Below, in pieces: positions 21,071-31,929 of a DNA stretch of 64,000 bases. The stretch is taken from NCBI RefSeq assembly GCF_011064845.1, contig NZ_CP049015.1:1488001-1552000 (forward strand), read 5' to 3'. A program made the position numbers and the translations under genes. The notes under the pieces were generated by a model that saw only the letters and a program-made list of their open reading frames with translations, was not told the DNA's origin and did no database searches. This stretch comes from Citrobacter freundii ATCC 8090 = MTCC 1658 = NBRC 12681. GTDB taxonomy: Bacteria; Pseudomonadota; Gammaproteobacteria; Enterobacterales; Enterobacteriaceae. Within the stretch, counting starts at the first letter, position 1, and each line of letters begins with the position of its first letter.

Positions 21071-21744
21071 TAAACTGTCCTTTTCTTCAAATAGCTGACC
21101 AACAACGATGCGCTCAGACTGAATACAAAATAAACGGCGCCAGCAAACAGGATCATTTCAACCTGTGTGCCGTCACGCTCGCCAATGGTGGAGGCGGTAC
21201 GGAAGAAGTCTGCCAGACTCAATACATAGACCAGCGAGGTATCCTGGAACAGTACGATGCCCTGGGTCAGTAGCAGTGGTACCATCGCGCGGAATGCCTG
21301 TGGCAGAATGATCAGCTTCATCGACTGCCAGTGTGTCATCCCCAGCGCCAGCGCGGCGCTGGATTGCCCACGAGAAATACTCTGGATACCGGCACGGATA
21401 ATCTCGGAATAGTACGCAGCTTCAAACATCGAAAACGCGACCATCGCTGAGATCAGGCGAATATCGGTTTTAGGCGACAGACCCAGTACGTTTTGCAAAA
21501 AGCCGGGCACAATCAGGTAGAACCACAGCAGCACCATGACCAGCGGAATAGAACGAAATACGTTGACGTAGCCTTTCGCAAACCAGGCAATCGGCGCGAA
21601 GCTGGACAGACGCATTACTGCAAGGATGGTTCCCCAGACAATACCAATGACGACCGCCGTAACGGTGATTTTCAGGGTGATGATCAGCCCGTCCAGCAGA
21701 TACGGCAGGGAAGGGACGATAGAACTCCAGTCAAATTCGTACAT
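21070..21744 (-). CDS. gltK: Glutamate/aspartate ABC importer permease GltK
   Basis: One of two inner-membrane permease subunits of the importer. The 224-residue protein has about five membrane helices and the EAA loop ([25 protein letters not shown]) that contacts GltL. Its start overlaps the gltJ stop by one base, as gltL's start does with gltK's stop. Confidence 0.97.
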   Translation of the reverse strand: MYEFDWSSIVPSLPYLLDGLIITLKITVTAVVIGIVWGTILAVMRLSSFAPIAWFAKGYVNVFRSIPLVMVLLWFYLIVPGFLQNVLGLSPKTDIRLISAMVAFSMFEAAYYSEIIRAGIQSISRGQSSAALALGMTHWQSMKLIILPQAFRAMVPLLLTQGIVLFQDTSLVYVLSLADFFRTASTIGERDGTQVEMILFAGAVYFVFSLSASLLVSYLKKRTV

Positions 21745-22484
21745 TATTTGCCTCCCAAATTGCCAGGCAGGCGGATTTTGCGTTCGACAAGATTCATCAC
21801 CAGCATGATGACGGCGTTAATCAGGACGTAGGCCAGCGTGATGGCGGTAAACGACTCCCATGCGTGGGCGGAGTAATCCAATAGTTTTCCCGCCTGCGCC
21901 GCCATATCGACCAGGCCGATGGTAGAGGCGATCGCGGAGTTCTTCACCAGGTTCATCATCTCTGAGGTCATTGGCGGAACAATCACGCGGTATGCGTTTG
22001 GCAGCAGCACATAGCGGTAGGCCTGCGGCAAAGTCAGCCCCATCGCCAGCGCGGCGTTTTTCTGCCCGCGAGGCAGGGACTGAATCGCTGCGCGAACCTG
22101 CTCACAGACGCGCGCGGCGGTAAACAGCCCCAGACAAAGCATGGATGAGAGGAAGAACTGAATGTTGGGATCCAGTTCCGACTTGAACCACATGCCAATG
22201 TTTTCCGGCAGCAGTTCAGGAATGACCAGATACCAGGTAAAGAACTGAACGATGAGCGGAACGTTACGAAACAGCTCAACGTATAGCGTGCCGATCCCGG
22301 AAAGGAAACGATTTGGGACGGTACGTAAGATGCCGAATAAAGAGCCTATGAGGAAAGCGATAATCCAGGCGGTGATAGATAACGCGACCGTGACCTGGAA
22401 ACCACTCCAGAGCCAGCCGAGATAGGTGGTGTTGCCGAACGGGGCCTGTTGTAAAAAAATACCCCAGTTCCAGTCTATAGACAT
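21744..22484 (-). CDS. gltJ: Glutamate/aspartate ABC importer permease GltJ
   Basis: Second permease subunit; pairs with GltK. The 246-residue protein has polar amino-acid permease features: five to six helices and the EAA motif [25 protein letters not shown]. It is separated from gltI by about 160 bases that hold the SroC sRNA, which means part of the transcript ends before this gene. Confidence 0.97.
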   Translation of the reverse strand: MSIDWNWGIFLQQAPFGNTTYLGWLWSGFQVTVALSITAWIIAFLIGSLFGILRTVPNRFLSGIGTLYVELFRNVPLIVQFFTWYLVIPELLPENIGMWFKSELDPNIQFFLSSMLCLGLFTAARVCEQVRAAIQSLPRGQKNAALAMGLTLPQAYRYVLLPNAYRVIVPPMTSEMMNLVKNSAIASTIGLVDMAAQAGKLLDYSAHAWESFTAITLAYVLINAVIMLVMNLVERKIRLPGNLGGK

Positions 22485-22497
22485 AAATCTACTCCAG

Positions 22498-22645
22498 AAA
22501 AAAAAGGGTAGCAGCGCTACCCTCGAAGATTGTTATTCGGCGTTTTGCGGTTTTCAGGCCTGATGGGGAACGACCATCAGGCTTATAGTCTGTCCGTGCC
22601 GAGTAGCAATCGAGAGGGAGGGGAAGCCTCCCATTTATTTTAGTT
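22498..22645 (-). ncRNA. sroC: SroC small RNA (GcvB sponge)
   Basis: The gltI-gltJ spacer read on the minus strand matches the location and layout of SroC, an RNA released from the gltI 3' end by RNase E that titrates GcvB. I see a GGGAGGCTTCCCCTCCC start next to the gltI stop, an internal hairpin (GCCTGATGG...CCATCAGGC), and a final terminator hairpin GGGTAGCGCTGCTACCC followed by eight T. The terminator accounts for attenuation before gltJKL. The 5' end is approximate. Confidence 0.88.
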
Positions 22646-23552
22646 AGTTAAGCGCTTTATCATTCGGTTCTTTGAACAGGGCTTTCATCTCATCTGACAG
22701 TTCGAAATTCATGTTCAGGTTCTTCGGTGGAATTGGATTTTTAAACCACTTATCAAACCATTTCTCAGCTTCGCCTGAGGTCTGCGCCTTGGCGATAGTG
22801 TCGTCCATCAGCTTTTTGAACTCAGGGTCATCTTTGCGCAGCATGCAGCCGTAAGCTTCCTGAGACTGTGGCTTGCCAACGATCTCCCAGTTGTCTGGTT
22901 TCTTCGCTTTCGCGCGTTCGCCAGCCAGCAGGGCGTCATCCATCATAAAGGCAACGGCGCGACCGCTTTCCAGAGTACGGAAAGAGTCACCGTGGTCTTT
23001 CGCGCTGATAATGCGCATGTCCATTTTTTGTTCTTCGTTCAGCTTGTGCAGCAGCACTTCTGAGGTGGTACCTGAAGTCACGACCACGGCTTTGCCTTTC
23101 AGGTCAGCGAAATCTTTGACGTCGCCGCCTTTTTTCGCCAGCAGACGGGTACCGACAACGAAAATGGTGTCAGAGAAGGCTGCTTGTTTCTGACGCTCGA
23201 CGTTGTTGGTGGTGGATCCACATTCAAAGTCGAAGGTGCCGTTTTGCAGCAGCGGGATACGGTTTTGTGAAGTAATCGGGATCAGTTTTACCTGCAGATC
23301 GGGCTTGTTCAGCTTTTTCTTCACCGCTTCAACGATCGCGTTGGAGTAATCCTGTGAATAACCGACCACTTTTTGCTGATTATCGTAGTAAGAAAACGGT
23401 ACCGATGATTCACGGTGACCGACCACGATCACGCCATTTTTGGCGATCTTATCCAGCGTGCTGCCTGCCGCGGGTGCTGCGTCTTCTGCGTGCGCCAGAC
23501 CGGCGGACATTCCCATGACCAGCATGGCAGTGGCGAGCTTACGTAATTGCAT
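22644..23552 (-). CDS. gltI: Glutamate/aspartate periplasmic binding protein GltI
   Basis: Solute-binding protein that captures glutamate and aspartate for GltJKL. The 302-residue precursor has a signal peptide (MQLRKLATAMLVMGMSAGLAHA, cleavage near AHA-EDA) and the family-3 binding fold, with VIVVGHRESSVPFSYYD at the N terminus and the RxxxLxxG-type loop ITSQNRIPLLQNGTFDFECGSTTNN. The chosen ATG gives the E. coli length; a 15-codon extension would spoil the signal peptide. It heads the operon, 276 bases after a sigma54-like promoter. Confidence 0.97.
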   Translation of the reverse strand: MQLRKLATAMLVMGMSAGLAHAEDAAPAAGSTLDKIAKNGVIVVGHRESSVPFSYYDNQQKVVGYSQDYSNAIVEAVKKKLNKPDLQVKLIPITSQNRIPLLQNGTFDFECGSTTNNVERQKQAAFSDTIFVVGTRLLAKKGGDVKDFADLKGKAVVVTSGTTSEVLLHKLNEEQKMDMRIISAKDHGDSFRTLESGRAVAFMMDDALLAGERAKAKKPDNWEIVGKPQSQEAYGCMLRKDDPEFKKLMDDTIAKAQTSGEAEKWFDKWFKNPIPPKNLNMNFELSDEMKALFKEPNDKALN

Positions 23553-23742
23553 ATCCAACTCCTTTATCGTCTGCGCCAGGGACGCATTGATACCCATTGT
23601 GATGTTGTTATTGTTTGCTACTAAAACGTGCAGTCTTGTATGTGTTTGTTAACATTTAGTTTGGATGAATGTAAAGAATTTGCTGTGTTATTGTTTATTT
23701 TTGCGAAGTGCGCCGCACCATTTGGGGGCAAAAATATCTTGT

Positions 23743-23759
23743 TGCACTTTTCAGGTGCT
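23743..23759 (-). promoter_or_regulatory. NtrC-like site in the gltI leader
   Basis: On the minus strand the 17 bases read AGCACCTGAAAAGTGCA, matching the NtrC consensus TGCACC-N5-GGTGCA at 10 of 12 defined positions. It lies about 60-75 bases downstream of the start predicted from the sigma54-type promoter. Enhancers can act from such positions, but this is inference. Confidence 0.45.
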
Positions 23760-23827
23760 ACCGGCGCTCAACTTTGGTGCGACCAGGTTGCACATTCAGC
23801 CAAAACAGCGTTTGCCTTGTAGAACAA

Positions 23828-23844
23828 AGCAATAGACGTGCCAG
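23828..23844 (-). promoter_or_regulatory. Sigma54-type promoter of gltIJKL
   Basis: CTGGCACGTCTATTGCT on the minus strand matches the -24/-12 consensus YTGGCACG-N4-TTGCW completely, with GG and GC exactly 10 bases apart. It points at gltI with a leader of about 265 bases. The gltIJKL operon is reported to belong to the nitrogen-limitation (Ntr) response in E. coli, which fits. Confidence 0.75.
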
Positions 23845-23866
23845 AATGGTCTTTTGGAGGGGAGTT

Positions 23867-23940
23867 GGCCTGATAAGCGTAGCGCCATCAGGCAAGATGC
23901 TGCACAACGGCCGGATGGCGGCGTACCGCCTTATCCGGCC
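23867..23940. repeat. BIME: two REP-like elements between gltI and lnt
   Basis: GGCCTGATAAGCG...GCGCCATCAGGC (23867-23893) and GCCGGATGGCGGCGTACCGCC...TCCGGCC (23909-23940) are REP palindromes in the spacer beyond the lnt stop. The rest of the 409-base gap between lnt and gltI is the gltI control region, with no gene. Confidence 0.85.
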
Positions 23941-23961
23941 TGAATTTGATGGGGCACTGTT

Positions 23962-25506
<1,545 letters not shown>

Positions 25507-25524
25507 TTAGATCCAGTTTCGGGT

Positions 25525-26403
25525 TTATTCGTCCAGTTTTGGCTGGGGTGAGTCGTCCGGAATTCTGACATGAACCTGAATAATACGGCGGCTGTCGGCC
25601 ATTGCCACTTTAAACTGGTAACCATCAATGTCGATAGTTTCCCCACGCGCGGGCAGATGACCAAAGGCCTGCATGACCAGCCCGCCAATGGTATCGACTT
25701 CTTCGTCGCTAAAGTGGGTCCCAAAAGCTTCGTTGAAGTCTTCAATCGGCGCCAGCGCGCGAATAGTCCAGGTGTGGCGACTGAGCTGACGGAAATCAAT
25801 ATCGTCTTCTTCGTCGTACTCATCTTCAATTTCACCGACAATCAGTTCAAGGATGTCCTCAATGGTCACCAGACCTGAGACACCGCCAAACTCGTCGATG
25901 ACGATAGCCATATGATAACGCTGGGAGCGGAACTCTTTCAGCATGCGGTCAACCCGCTTGCTTTCAGGTACGACAACCGCCTGGCGTAACACTTTCTCCA
26001 TGCTGAAGGCTTCGGCATCGCTGCGCATAAACGGCAGCAAATCTTTGGCCATCAGAATCCCTTCAATGTGATCCTTGTCTTCACTAATTACCGGAAAACG
26101 CGAGTGAGCAGACTCGATAATGACATCGAGACATTCGTCCAGGGTCTGGTTGCGTTTCAGGGTAATCATCTGGGAGCGAGGGATCATGATGTCGCGCACG
26201 CGTTGGTCCGCAATATCCATTACCCCTTCGAGCATATCGCGCGTATCTTCATCGATAAGGTCGTTTTGCCCGGAATCACGGATCAGCTCCAACAGTTCGT
26301 CGCGGTTTTTCGGTTCACCGTGGAAAAGTTGGCTCAGTAACAGGGAAAAAAATCCCTTTTTGCTGTTTAAGGTGTCACTACTGTGTGAATTGTCGTCGCT
26401 CAT
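25525..26403 (-). CDS. corC: CBS-domain cobalt/magnesium efflux-associated protein CorC
   Basis: Soluble member of the CorC/HlyC family, linked genetically to CorA-dependent magnesium and cobalt efflux and also called YbeX. The 292-residue protein has an N-terminal region, paired CBS domains (about 65-190, with [14 protein letters not shown] and [17 protein letters not shown]) and a C-terminal CorC_HlyC domain (about 200-285). E. coli YbeX is reported to influence ribosome maturation, in keeping with its operon partners ybeY and ybeZ. It is separated from ybeY by 129 bases. Confidence 0.95.
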   Translation of the reverse strand: MSDDNSHSSDTLNSKKGFFSLLLSQLFHGEPKNRDELLELIRDSGQNDLIDEDTRDMLEGVMDIADQRVRDIMIPRSQMITLKRNQTLDECLDVIIESAHSRFPVISEDKDHIEGILMAKDLLPFMRSDAEAFSMEKVLRQAVVVPESKRVDRMLKEFRSQRYHMAIVIDEFGGVSGLVTIEDILELIVGEIEDEYDEEDDIDFRQLSRHTWTIRALAPIEDFNEAFGTHFSDEEVDTIGGLVMQAFGHLPARGETIDIDGYQFKVAMADSRRIIQVHVRIPDDSPQPKLDE

Positions 26404-26497
26404 GGCGTCGTATGGGTTCTCATGTTAGTTAATACAAAGCGCGTCATGCGTTTACTCAGCTGATGACGGCATATCTCTTCATTGCACTTCAAACCAG

Positions 26498-26519
26498 GTA
26501 GGCCTTATCAGGCCTACAA
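26498..26519. repeat. REP-like palindrome between ybeY and corC
   Basis: GTAGGCCTTATCAGGCCTAC is a short near-perfect palindrome with REP-like content inside the ybeY-corC spacer. It may be a single degenerate REP unit that shapes differential stability within the operon mRNA. Confidence 0.6.
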
Positions 26520-26532
26520 GATGTCGAAATGC

Positions 26533-27000
26533 TTACTCTTTCTCGGCAATGTACGGATCCTCATAGCCCAGAGCAAGCATAATCTCTGTTTCGAGGGATT
26601 CCATTTCTTCCGCTTCATCGTCTTCAATATGGTCGTAGCCGAGTAAATGCAAGCTTCCGTGCACCACCATGTGCGCCCAGTGGGCCTCAAGCGGCTTACC
26701 TTGTTCCTGCGCTTCTTTCTCGACGACCTGACGGCAGATGATCAAATCACCCAGCAGCGGCATCTCAATGCCCGGCGGGGCTTCAAACGGGAAAGAGAGC
26801 ACGTTGGTGGATTTATCTTTCCCGCGATAGGTCAGGTTGAGCTCATGGCTTTCCGCGTCATCGACCAGACGAATGGTTACTTCAGACTCTTCCTGAAACT
26901 GCGGGATCACCGCATCCAGCCACCCCTGAAACTGACTTTCTGTGGGTAAACCGGATTCGTCTTCACATGCCAGCTGTAAATCGAGAATAACCTGACTCAT
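26533..27000 (-). CDS. ybeY: Endoribonuclease YbeY (rRNA maturation factor)
   Basis: Metal-dependent single-strand RNase needed for 16S rRNA 3'-end processing and 70S quality control. The 155-residue protein has the UPF0054 zinc signature [11 protein letters not shown] (three His) and the conserved Arg in [17 protein letters not shown]. The start codon overlaps the ybeZ stop by 4 bases (ATGA), so translation is likely coupled. Confidence 0.97.
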   Translation of the reverse strand: MSQVILDLQLACEDESGLPTESQFQGWLDAVIPQFQEESEVTIRLVDDAESHELNLTYRGKDKSTNVLSFPFEAPPGIEMPLLGDLIICRQVVEKEAQEQGKPLEAHWAHMVVHGSLHLLGYDHIEDDEAEEMESLETEIMLALGYEDPYIAEKE

Positions 27001-28043
27001 TTTTGTTCCTGCTCCTGAGCTTCGCGCTTGCGTTCTGCAGCCTGCTCGGCTTTACGTTTCTGTTCTGCTTCTTCCCAGGCTTCATACGCCGTGACGATAC
27101 GAGCCACCACCGGATGGCGAACCACGTCTTCGCTATGGAAGAAATTAAAACTAATCTCGTCGACCTCAGCCAGTACTTCAATGGCATGACGCAGACCGGA
27201 CTTGGTACTACGCGGCAGGTCAATCTGGGTGATATCGCCGGTGATAACCGCTTTGGAGTTAAAGCCGATACGGGTCAGAAACATTTTCATCTGTTCGATG
27301 GTGGTGTTCTGGCTCTCATCAAGAATGATGAACGCATCGTTTAACGTACGGCCACGCATATAGGCCAGCGGCGCAACTTCAATGACGTTACGTTCAATCA
27401 GCTTTTCAACCTTCTCAAAACCGAGCATTTCGAACAGCGCGTCATACAGCGGTCGTAAATAGGGATCGACTTTCTGGCTGAGATCACCGGGCAGGAATCC
27501 CAGTTTTTCGCCCGCTTCCACTGCCGGACGGGTCAGCAGAATACGACGGATCTCCTGACGCTCAAGCGCATCAACCGCAGCGGCAACGGCGAGATACGTT
27601 TTACCCGTACCCGCAGGGCCAACGCCAAAGGTGATGTCGTGGTCGAGGATATTTGCAATGTACTGTGCCTGGTTCGGCGTACGCGGCTTAATTACTCCGC
27701 GCTTGGTCTTGATGTTCACCGCTTTGCCAAATTCAGGCACGCTGTCTGCGCTTTGCTCAAGCACACGCGCTTCTTTGATCGCCAGATGAATTTGTTCAGG
27801 CTCGATGTCCTGCGTCTGACCGCGCATTGGGGCGGTATCGACGTACAGACTACGTAAAATATCTGCCGCAGCGGTGACGCAAATTGGGCGGCCGGTCAGT
27901 TTAAAGTGGTTATCACGGCGGTTAATTTCGATGCCGAGGCGACGTTCCAGCTGTTTGATGTTGTCATCAAATGGGCCGCAAAGGCTCAACAGGCGGGCGT
28001 TGTCTGCGGGTTCAAGGGTGATTTCGCGAGTGTCTATGTTCAA
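26997..28043 (-). CDS. ybeZ: PhoH-like ATPase YbeZ (PhoL)
   Basis: PhoH-family NTPase, partner of YbeY. The 348-residue product has a small KH-like N-terminal region, Walker [12 protein letters not shown], Walker [10 protein letters not shown], and a charged coiled C-terminal tail ([25 protein letters not shown]). I chose TTG at 28043, preceded by AGAGGA 5-6 bases upstream and giving the family N terminus [15 protein letters not shown] codons at 28082 and 28061 are in frame but have poor ribosome binding sites. It is the first gene of its operon. Confidence 0.93.
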   Translation of the reverse strand: MNIDTREITLEPADNARLLSLCGPFDDNIKQLERRLGIEINRRDNHFKLTGRPICVTAAADILRSLYVDTAPMRGQTQDIEPEQIHLAIKEARVLEQSADSVPEFGKAVNIKTKRGVIKPRTPNQAQYIANILDHDITFGVGPAGTGKTYLAVAAAVDALERQEIRRILLTRPAVEAGEKLGFLPGDLSQKVDPYLRPLYDALFEMLGFEKVEKLIERNVIEVAPLAYMRGRTLNDAFIILDESQNTTIEQMKMFLTRIGFNSKAVITGDITQIDLPRSTKSGLRHAIEVLAEVDEISFNFFHSEDVVRHPVVARIVTAYEAWEEAEQKRKAEQAAERKREAQEQEQK

Positions 28044-28141
28044 ACTGTTCCTCTTATGCATGTCTCGCCGGACGCTGAACATTTACCGGCATCTAAGGAA
28101 ATTATTCACGCCATGGGGGAAAGGCGCAAGCATTGCAATAA

Positions 28142-28169
28142 ATATGGGGATGCCAGGGCTGATTACAAG
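28142..28169 (-). promoter_or_regulatory. Sigma32 (heat-shock) promoter of ybeZYX-lnt
   Basis: On the minus strand CTTGTAA (28169-28163) and CCCCATAT (28149-28142) are separated by 13 bases, matching the sigma32 consensus CTTGAAA-N11-16-CCCCATNT with a single mismatch. It lies about 100 bases before ybeZ. The operon is described as part of the heat-shock regulon in E. coli. Confidence 0.8.
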
Positions 28170-28198
28170 GCCCGCCGGGACAGCGAGCCCAGAAGTGT

Positions 28199-28232
28199 AG
28201 GCCCGATAAGTGTAGCGGTATCGGGCCTTTTT
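28199..28232. repeat. REP-like hairpin between miaB and ybeZ
   Basis: AGGCCCGATA and TATCGGGCCT form a 10-base inverted repeat with a GTGTAGCGG-type loop and six T on the plus side. It follows miaB on the minus strand, where the T run is on the wrong side for a simple terminator, so I treat it as a REP-like element with possible plus-strand termination. Confidence 0.6.
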
Positions 28233-28249
28233 TACGTCTTTCAGCAGGA

Positions 28250-29680
28250 TTAAGGCTGATAAATACCAACACCCAGATCGTTTTCTTTGCGGGTACGCGC
28301 AATGACCGATTCAGGGGATTCTGCGATGCGCAGGCCCATTTCGTCTTCGGTACGCACCACTTTTCCGCGCAGGGAGTTCGTCCAGACATCGGTAATTTCA
28401 ACATCCACAAACTTACCGACCATATCCGGGGTACCTTCAAAGTTCACCACGCGGTTATTTTCGGTACGCCCTGACAGTTCCATAATGCTCTTACGCGATG
28501 TGCCTTCAACCAGGATGCGCTGGGTCGTACCAACCATACGACGGCTCCAGGCCATAGCTTGCTGGTTAATACGCTCCTGTAGAATGTACAGACGCTGTTT
28601 CTTCTCTTCTTCTGGTACGTCATCAACCATATCGGCGGCAGGGGTGCCAGGACGCGCAGAGAAGATAAAGCTGTAGCTCATGTCAAAATTGACGTCAGCG
28701 ATTAGCTTCATGGTCTGCTCGAAATCCTGCGTGGTTTCACCTGGGAAGCCAACGATGAAGTCGGAGCTAATCTGGATATCCGGACGCGCAGCGCGCAGTT
28801 TGCGGATGATCGCTTTGTATTCCAGCGCCGTGTGGGTACGTCCCATCAGGTTCAGTACGCGGTCTGAGCCGCTCTGTACCGGCAGGTGCAGGAAGCTCAC
28901 CAGCTCTGGCGTATCGCGATAAACTTCAACGATATCATCGGTGAATTCGATCGGATGGCTGGTGGTGAAGCGGATACGATCAATGCCGTCGATTGCTGCT
29001 ACCAGACGCAGCAGATCGGCAAAGGATCCGATCGTGCCGTCGTAGTTTTCACCACGCCAGGCGTTCACGTTTTGCCCCAGCAGGTTCACTTCACGCACGC
29101 CTTGGGCTGCAAGCTGGGCGATTTCAAACAGAATATCATCCGCCGGACGGCTGACTTCCTCACCGCGGGTGTAGGGAACCACGCAGTAAGTACAATATTT
29201 ATTACAACCTTCCATGATGGACACAAACGCGCTTGGACCTTCAGCACGAGGTTCCGGCAGGCGGTCGAACTTTTCGATCTCCGGGAAACTGATATCAACC
29301 ACCGGGCTACGGGTCGTGCTTCCACGCACTTTGTTGATCATTTCCGGCAGGCGATGCAGCGTTTGCGGCCCAAAAATAATATCGACGTAATGCGCGCGCT
29401 GGCGAATATGATCGCCTTCCTGAGATGCAACACAGCCACCGACCCCAATGATGAGCTTGGGATTTTTCTCTTTTAACAGTTTCCAGCGGCCCAGTTGATG
29501 GAACACTTTTTCCTGAGCCTTCTCACGGATTGAGCAGGTATTCAGCAGCAGCACATCCGCTTCTTCCGCCACGTCAGTCAGTTGATACCCATGAGTGGCA
29601 TCCAGCAGATCGGCCATCTTCGATGAATCGTATTCGTTCATCTGACAGCCCCAGGTTTTAATATGGAGTTTTTTGGTCAT
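28250..29680 (-). CDS. miaB: tRNA-2-methylthio-N6-isopentenyladenosine synthase MiaB
   Basis: Radical-SAM methylthiotransferase that completes ms2i6A37 in tRNAs reading codons starting with U. The 476-residue protein has the N-terminal UPF0004 domain with three cluster cysteines ([25 protein letters not shown]), the radical-[11 protein letters not shown] triad, and a C-terminal TRAM domain. The chosen ATG lies after GCAAGAGC and begins [12 protein letters not shown]; a 31-codon extension upstream is not family-like. It is divergent from ubiF. Confidence 0.97.
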   Translation of the reverse strand: MTKKLHIKTWGCQMNEYDSSKMADLLDATHGYQLTDVAEEADVLLLNTCSIREKAQEKVFHQLGRWKLLKEKNPKLIIGVGGCVASQEGDHIRQRAHYVDIIFGPQTLHRLPEMINKVRGSTTRSPVVDISFPEIEKFDRLPEPRAEGPSAFVSIMEGCNKYCTYCVVPYTRGEEVSRPADDILFEIAQLAAQGVREVNLLGQNVNAWRGENYDGTIGSFADLLRLVAAIDGIDRIRFTTSHPIEFTDDIVEVYRDTPELVSFLHLPVQSGSDRVLNLMGRTHTALEYKAIIRKLRAARPDIQISSDFIVGFPGETTQDFEQTMKLIADVNFDMSYSFIFSARPGTPAADMVDDVPEEEKKQRLYILQERINQQAMAWSRRMVGTTQRILVEGTSRKSIMELSGRTENNRVVNFEGTPDMVGKFVDVEITDVWTNSLRGKVVRTEDEMGLRIAESPESVIARTRKENDLGVGIYQP

Positions 29681-29825
29681 CGACTTGCTCTTGCGAAATT
29701 GTGGCTGAAATGCAGGGCGCATAGTGTACTGCTTTGGCGCGGTTGTGACCAGTATGACGGATGTCAGCCTCAAGGGGTAAAAAATCCTGTAAACTTACAC
29801 AATACATGTAACTGGAAAATTGACC

Positions 29826-31001
29826 ATGACAAATCAACCAACGGAAATTGCCATTGTCGGCGGGGGAATGGTCGGCGGCGCGCTGGCGCTGGGACTGGCG
29901 CAGCATGGATTTTCGGTAACGGTGATTGAACATGCCGCTCCTGCGCCGTTTGTTACTGGCGGACAGCCTGATGTCAGAATTTCGGCCATTAGCTCCGCCT
30001 CCGTGTCGTTGCTGAAAGGGCTGGGCGTCTGGGATACGGTTCAGGGAATGCGTAGCCATCCTTACCGTCGTCTGGAAACATGGGAATGGGAAAATGCCCA
30101 TGTGATGTTTGATGCCGCCGAGCTTAAGCTGCCTTTGTTGGGCTATATGGTGGAGAACACGGTCCTGCAACAGGCGCTCTGGCAGGCGCTGGAAGTTCAC
30201 CCTAAAGTTACGCTGCGCGTGCCGGCGTCGCTTCTCTCTTTGCATCAACATCACGATCGGCATGAACTTGAACTGGCAGACGGTGAAAAAATCAGCGCGA
30301 AGCTGGTTATCGGTGCGGATGGTGCAAATTCTCAGGTGCGGAAAATGGCTGGGATTGGCATTCATGCCTGGCAGTATGCGCAGTCCTGTATGTTGATTAC
30401 CGTGCAATGCGAGCATTCGCCGGGAGACAGCACCTGGCAGCAATTTACCCCTGACGGTCCGCGCGCGTTTTTACCGTTGTTCGATAACTGGGCCTCGCTG
30501 GTGTGGTACGACTCACCAGCTCGCATCCGCCAATTGCAAGCGCTAAATATGCCGCAACTGCAGGCGGAGATCGCTAAACATTTCCCTTCAAGACTCGGTA
30601 ACGTTACGCCTGTGGCGGCGGGGGCATTCCCACTTACGCGTCGTCATGCGCTGCAATATGTGCAACCGGGGCTGGCGCTGGTAGGTGATGCCGCGCATAC
30701 CATTCACCCACTGGCGGGGCAGGGCGTTAATCTGGGTTTTCGTGATGTCGATGCGTTGATTGATGTGCTGGTGAATGCGCGCAGCTACGGTGAATCCTGG
30801 GCCAGTCAGCCGGTGCTCAAGCGTTATCAGAATCGCCGTATGACTGACAATTTCATCATGCAAAGCGGTATGGATCTGTTCTACGCCGGATTCAGCAATA
30901 ACCTGCAGCCGCTGCGCATCATGCGTAATCTCGGGCTCATGGCCGCAGAGCGCGCTGGCGTACTGAAACGTCAGGCACTGAAGTATGCGTTAGGGTTGTA
31001 G
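29826..31001 (+). CDS. ubiF: 3-demethoxyubiquinol 3-hydroxylase UbiF
   Basis: FAD monooxygenase of ubiquinone synthesis, hydroxylating C6 of the ring. The 391-residue protein has the N-terminal dinucleotide motif IVGGGMVGGALALGL, the ADGANSQVR region with the DG motif, and GDAAHTIHPLAGQGVNLG (GD motif). The ATG at 29826 gives the family start MTNQPTEIAIVGGG; a TTG two codons upstream is possible. It converges with the unknown membrane-protein gene, whose stop lies 5 bases beyond its own. Confidence 0.96.
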   Translation: MTNQPTEIAIVGGGMVGGALALGLAQHGFSVTVIEHAAPAPFVTGGQPDVRISAISSASVSLLKGLGVWDTVQGMRSHPYRRLETWEWENAHVMFDAAELKLPLLGYMVENTVLQQALWQALEVHPKVTLRVPASLLSLHQHHDRHELELADGEKISAKLVIGADGANSQVRKMAGIGIHAWQYAQSCMLITVQCEHSPGDSTWQQFTPDGPRAFLPLFDNWASLVWYDSPARIRQLQALNMPQLQAEIAKHFPSRLGNVTPVAAGAFPLTRRHALQYVQPGLALVGDAAHTIHPLAGQGVNLGFRDVDALIDVLVNARSYGESWASQPVLKRYQNRRMTDNFIMQSGMDLFYAGFSNNLQPLRIMRNLGLMAAERAGVLKRQALKYALGL

Positions 31002-31006
31002 TGCCG

Positions 31007-31579
31007 TTAAACCAGGCGCGAAAACAGAGTTTCTCTACCTTCCTTACCTGGAAAGAACCCCTGATACCAAACACTTCCGGTGTTGGTTGTCAGGGTTTCA
31101 CATTGCCATTGATGAGTGGCAACGCAATACAAAGCTCTGGTGCTAATACCTGCGAAGATGAGCAGGCAAGCCAGCACAAACAGCGCCGCAACCGTATTTC
31201 CCCCATTGGCATAATCATGCGCCAGTATGGCAATACAGGCAATTTGCAGGCAGAGCTTGCCGCTAAACCCATAGATAAAAAACTGGCGAAGCCGTGCTTG
31301 TGAAAAGAAGCAGGGATTTTTCAGTACAGATCGCTGTTCCTGAGCGGGAAAGCCGTGGATATAGACCATCCACTGAGTATTCTCCGTCAGCGTTAAGGCC
31401 GTACCGGCTTCATTAAGTCGGTGAAGATGCATTGACACAATAACCGGGAATACGATGCCAATCAGAACGAAGTAGGTTATCAGTGACGAAATGCCGATAA
31501 AGCTGAGACCAACCGCGAGAAGAAAAAACAACAGGGCAGTTATTCGCATGAAAAACAGAGGGAAAATCTGATAATTCAT
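31007..31579 (-). CDS. Unrecognised four-helix inner-membrane protein
   Basis: I do not recognise this gene, and it is not in the E. coli K-12 map I know. The 190-residue product has two adjacent hydrophobic helices (about 12-30 and 32-50), a soluble loop (51-104, rich in polar residues, with HRLNEAGTALTL and QEQRSVLKNPCFF), two further helices (105-121, 129-147), and a C-terminal segment with YCVATHQWQCET. No signal peptide or enzyme motif is evident. The start is the ATG 6 bases after AAGGAG; a GTG one codon earlier is possible. It lies between ubiF (convergent) and the tRNA operon terminator and seems to have its own promoter. Confidence 0.75.
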   Translation of the reverse strand: MNYQIFPLFFMRITALLFFLLAVGLSFIGISSLITYFVLIGIVFPVIVSMHLHRLNEAGTALTLTENTQWMVYIHGFPAQEQRSVLKNPCFFSQARLRQFFIYGFSGKLCLQIACIAILAHDYANGGNTVAALFVLACLLIFAGISTRALYCVATHQWQCETLTTNTGSVWYQGFFPGKEGRETLFSRLV

Positions 31580-31669
31580 CACAAGCTCCTTTTGTGCAAA
31601 AAAGGCATTCTAGCATTAAGCTTTTGGGCGCTTGTGCAGGAGAGGGTGTTTTTAGGATTTTATAAAAGC

Positions 31670-31697
31670 AAAAAGCTCGCCGAAGCGAGCTTTTTTA
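31670..31697 (-). terminator. Terminator of the tRNA operon
   Basis: AAAAAGCTCGC and GCGAGCTTTTTT pair perfectly around a four-base loop. The minus-strand T run follows glnX. The A/T flanks on both sides make it potentially bidirectional. Confidence 0.9.
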
Positions 31698-31700
31698 ATA

Positions 31701-31775
31701 TGGCTGGGGTACGAGGATTCGAACCTCGGAATGCTGGTATCAGAAACCAGAGCCTTACCGCTTGGCGATACCCCA
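31701..31775 (-). tRNA. glnX: tRNA-Gln (anticodon CTG)
   Basis: 75-base tRNA with encoded CCA, GGTTCGAATCC T-arm and anticodon loop TTTCTGA giving CTG for CAG codons. It is the last gene of the seven-tRNA operon and identical to the copy at 31812-31886. Confidence 0.96.
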
Positions 31776-31811
31776 ACGGGTGCACCCACAAAGTGGACGA
31801 CTTTTTGAAAT

Positions 31812-31886
31812 TGGCTGGGGTACGAGGATTCGAACCTCGGAATGCTGGTATCAGAAACCAGAGCCTTACCGCTTGGCGATACCCCA
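31812..31886 (-). tRNA. glnV: tRNA-Gln (anticodon CTG)
   Basis: 75 bases, identical in sequence to the gene at 31701-31775, with CTG anticodon and encoded CCA. In E. coli the equivalent gene is the source of the supE amber suppressor. Spacers between the genes are unrelated in sequence, so duplication covers little beyond the tRNA. Confidence 0.96.
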
Positions 31887-31929
31887 ACAATTTTTTGGAT
31901 TTACCGAACGAGTCGATACGTCCTTAATA

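Noticed and set aside
23553..23961. Possible small gene in the gltI-lnt gap
   Set aside because: Short frames such as one at 23628-23822 lack ribosome binding sites and family features; the gap is explained by the gltI control region and REP elements.
29658..30443. A 261-codon frame opposite ubiF
   Set aside because: Antisense to ubiF with no start signal; the ubiF frame has the FAD motifs.
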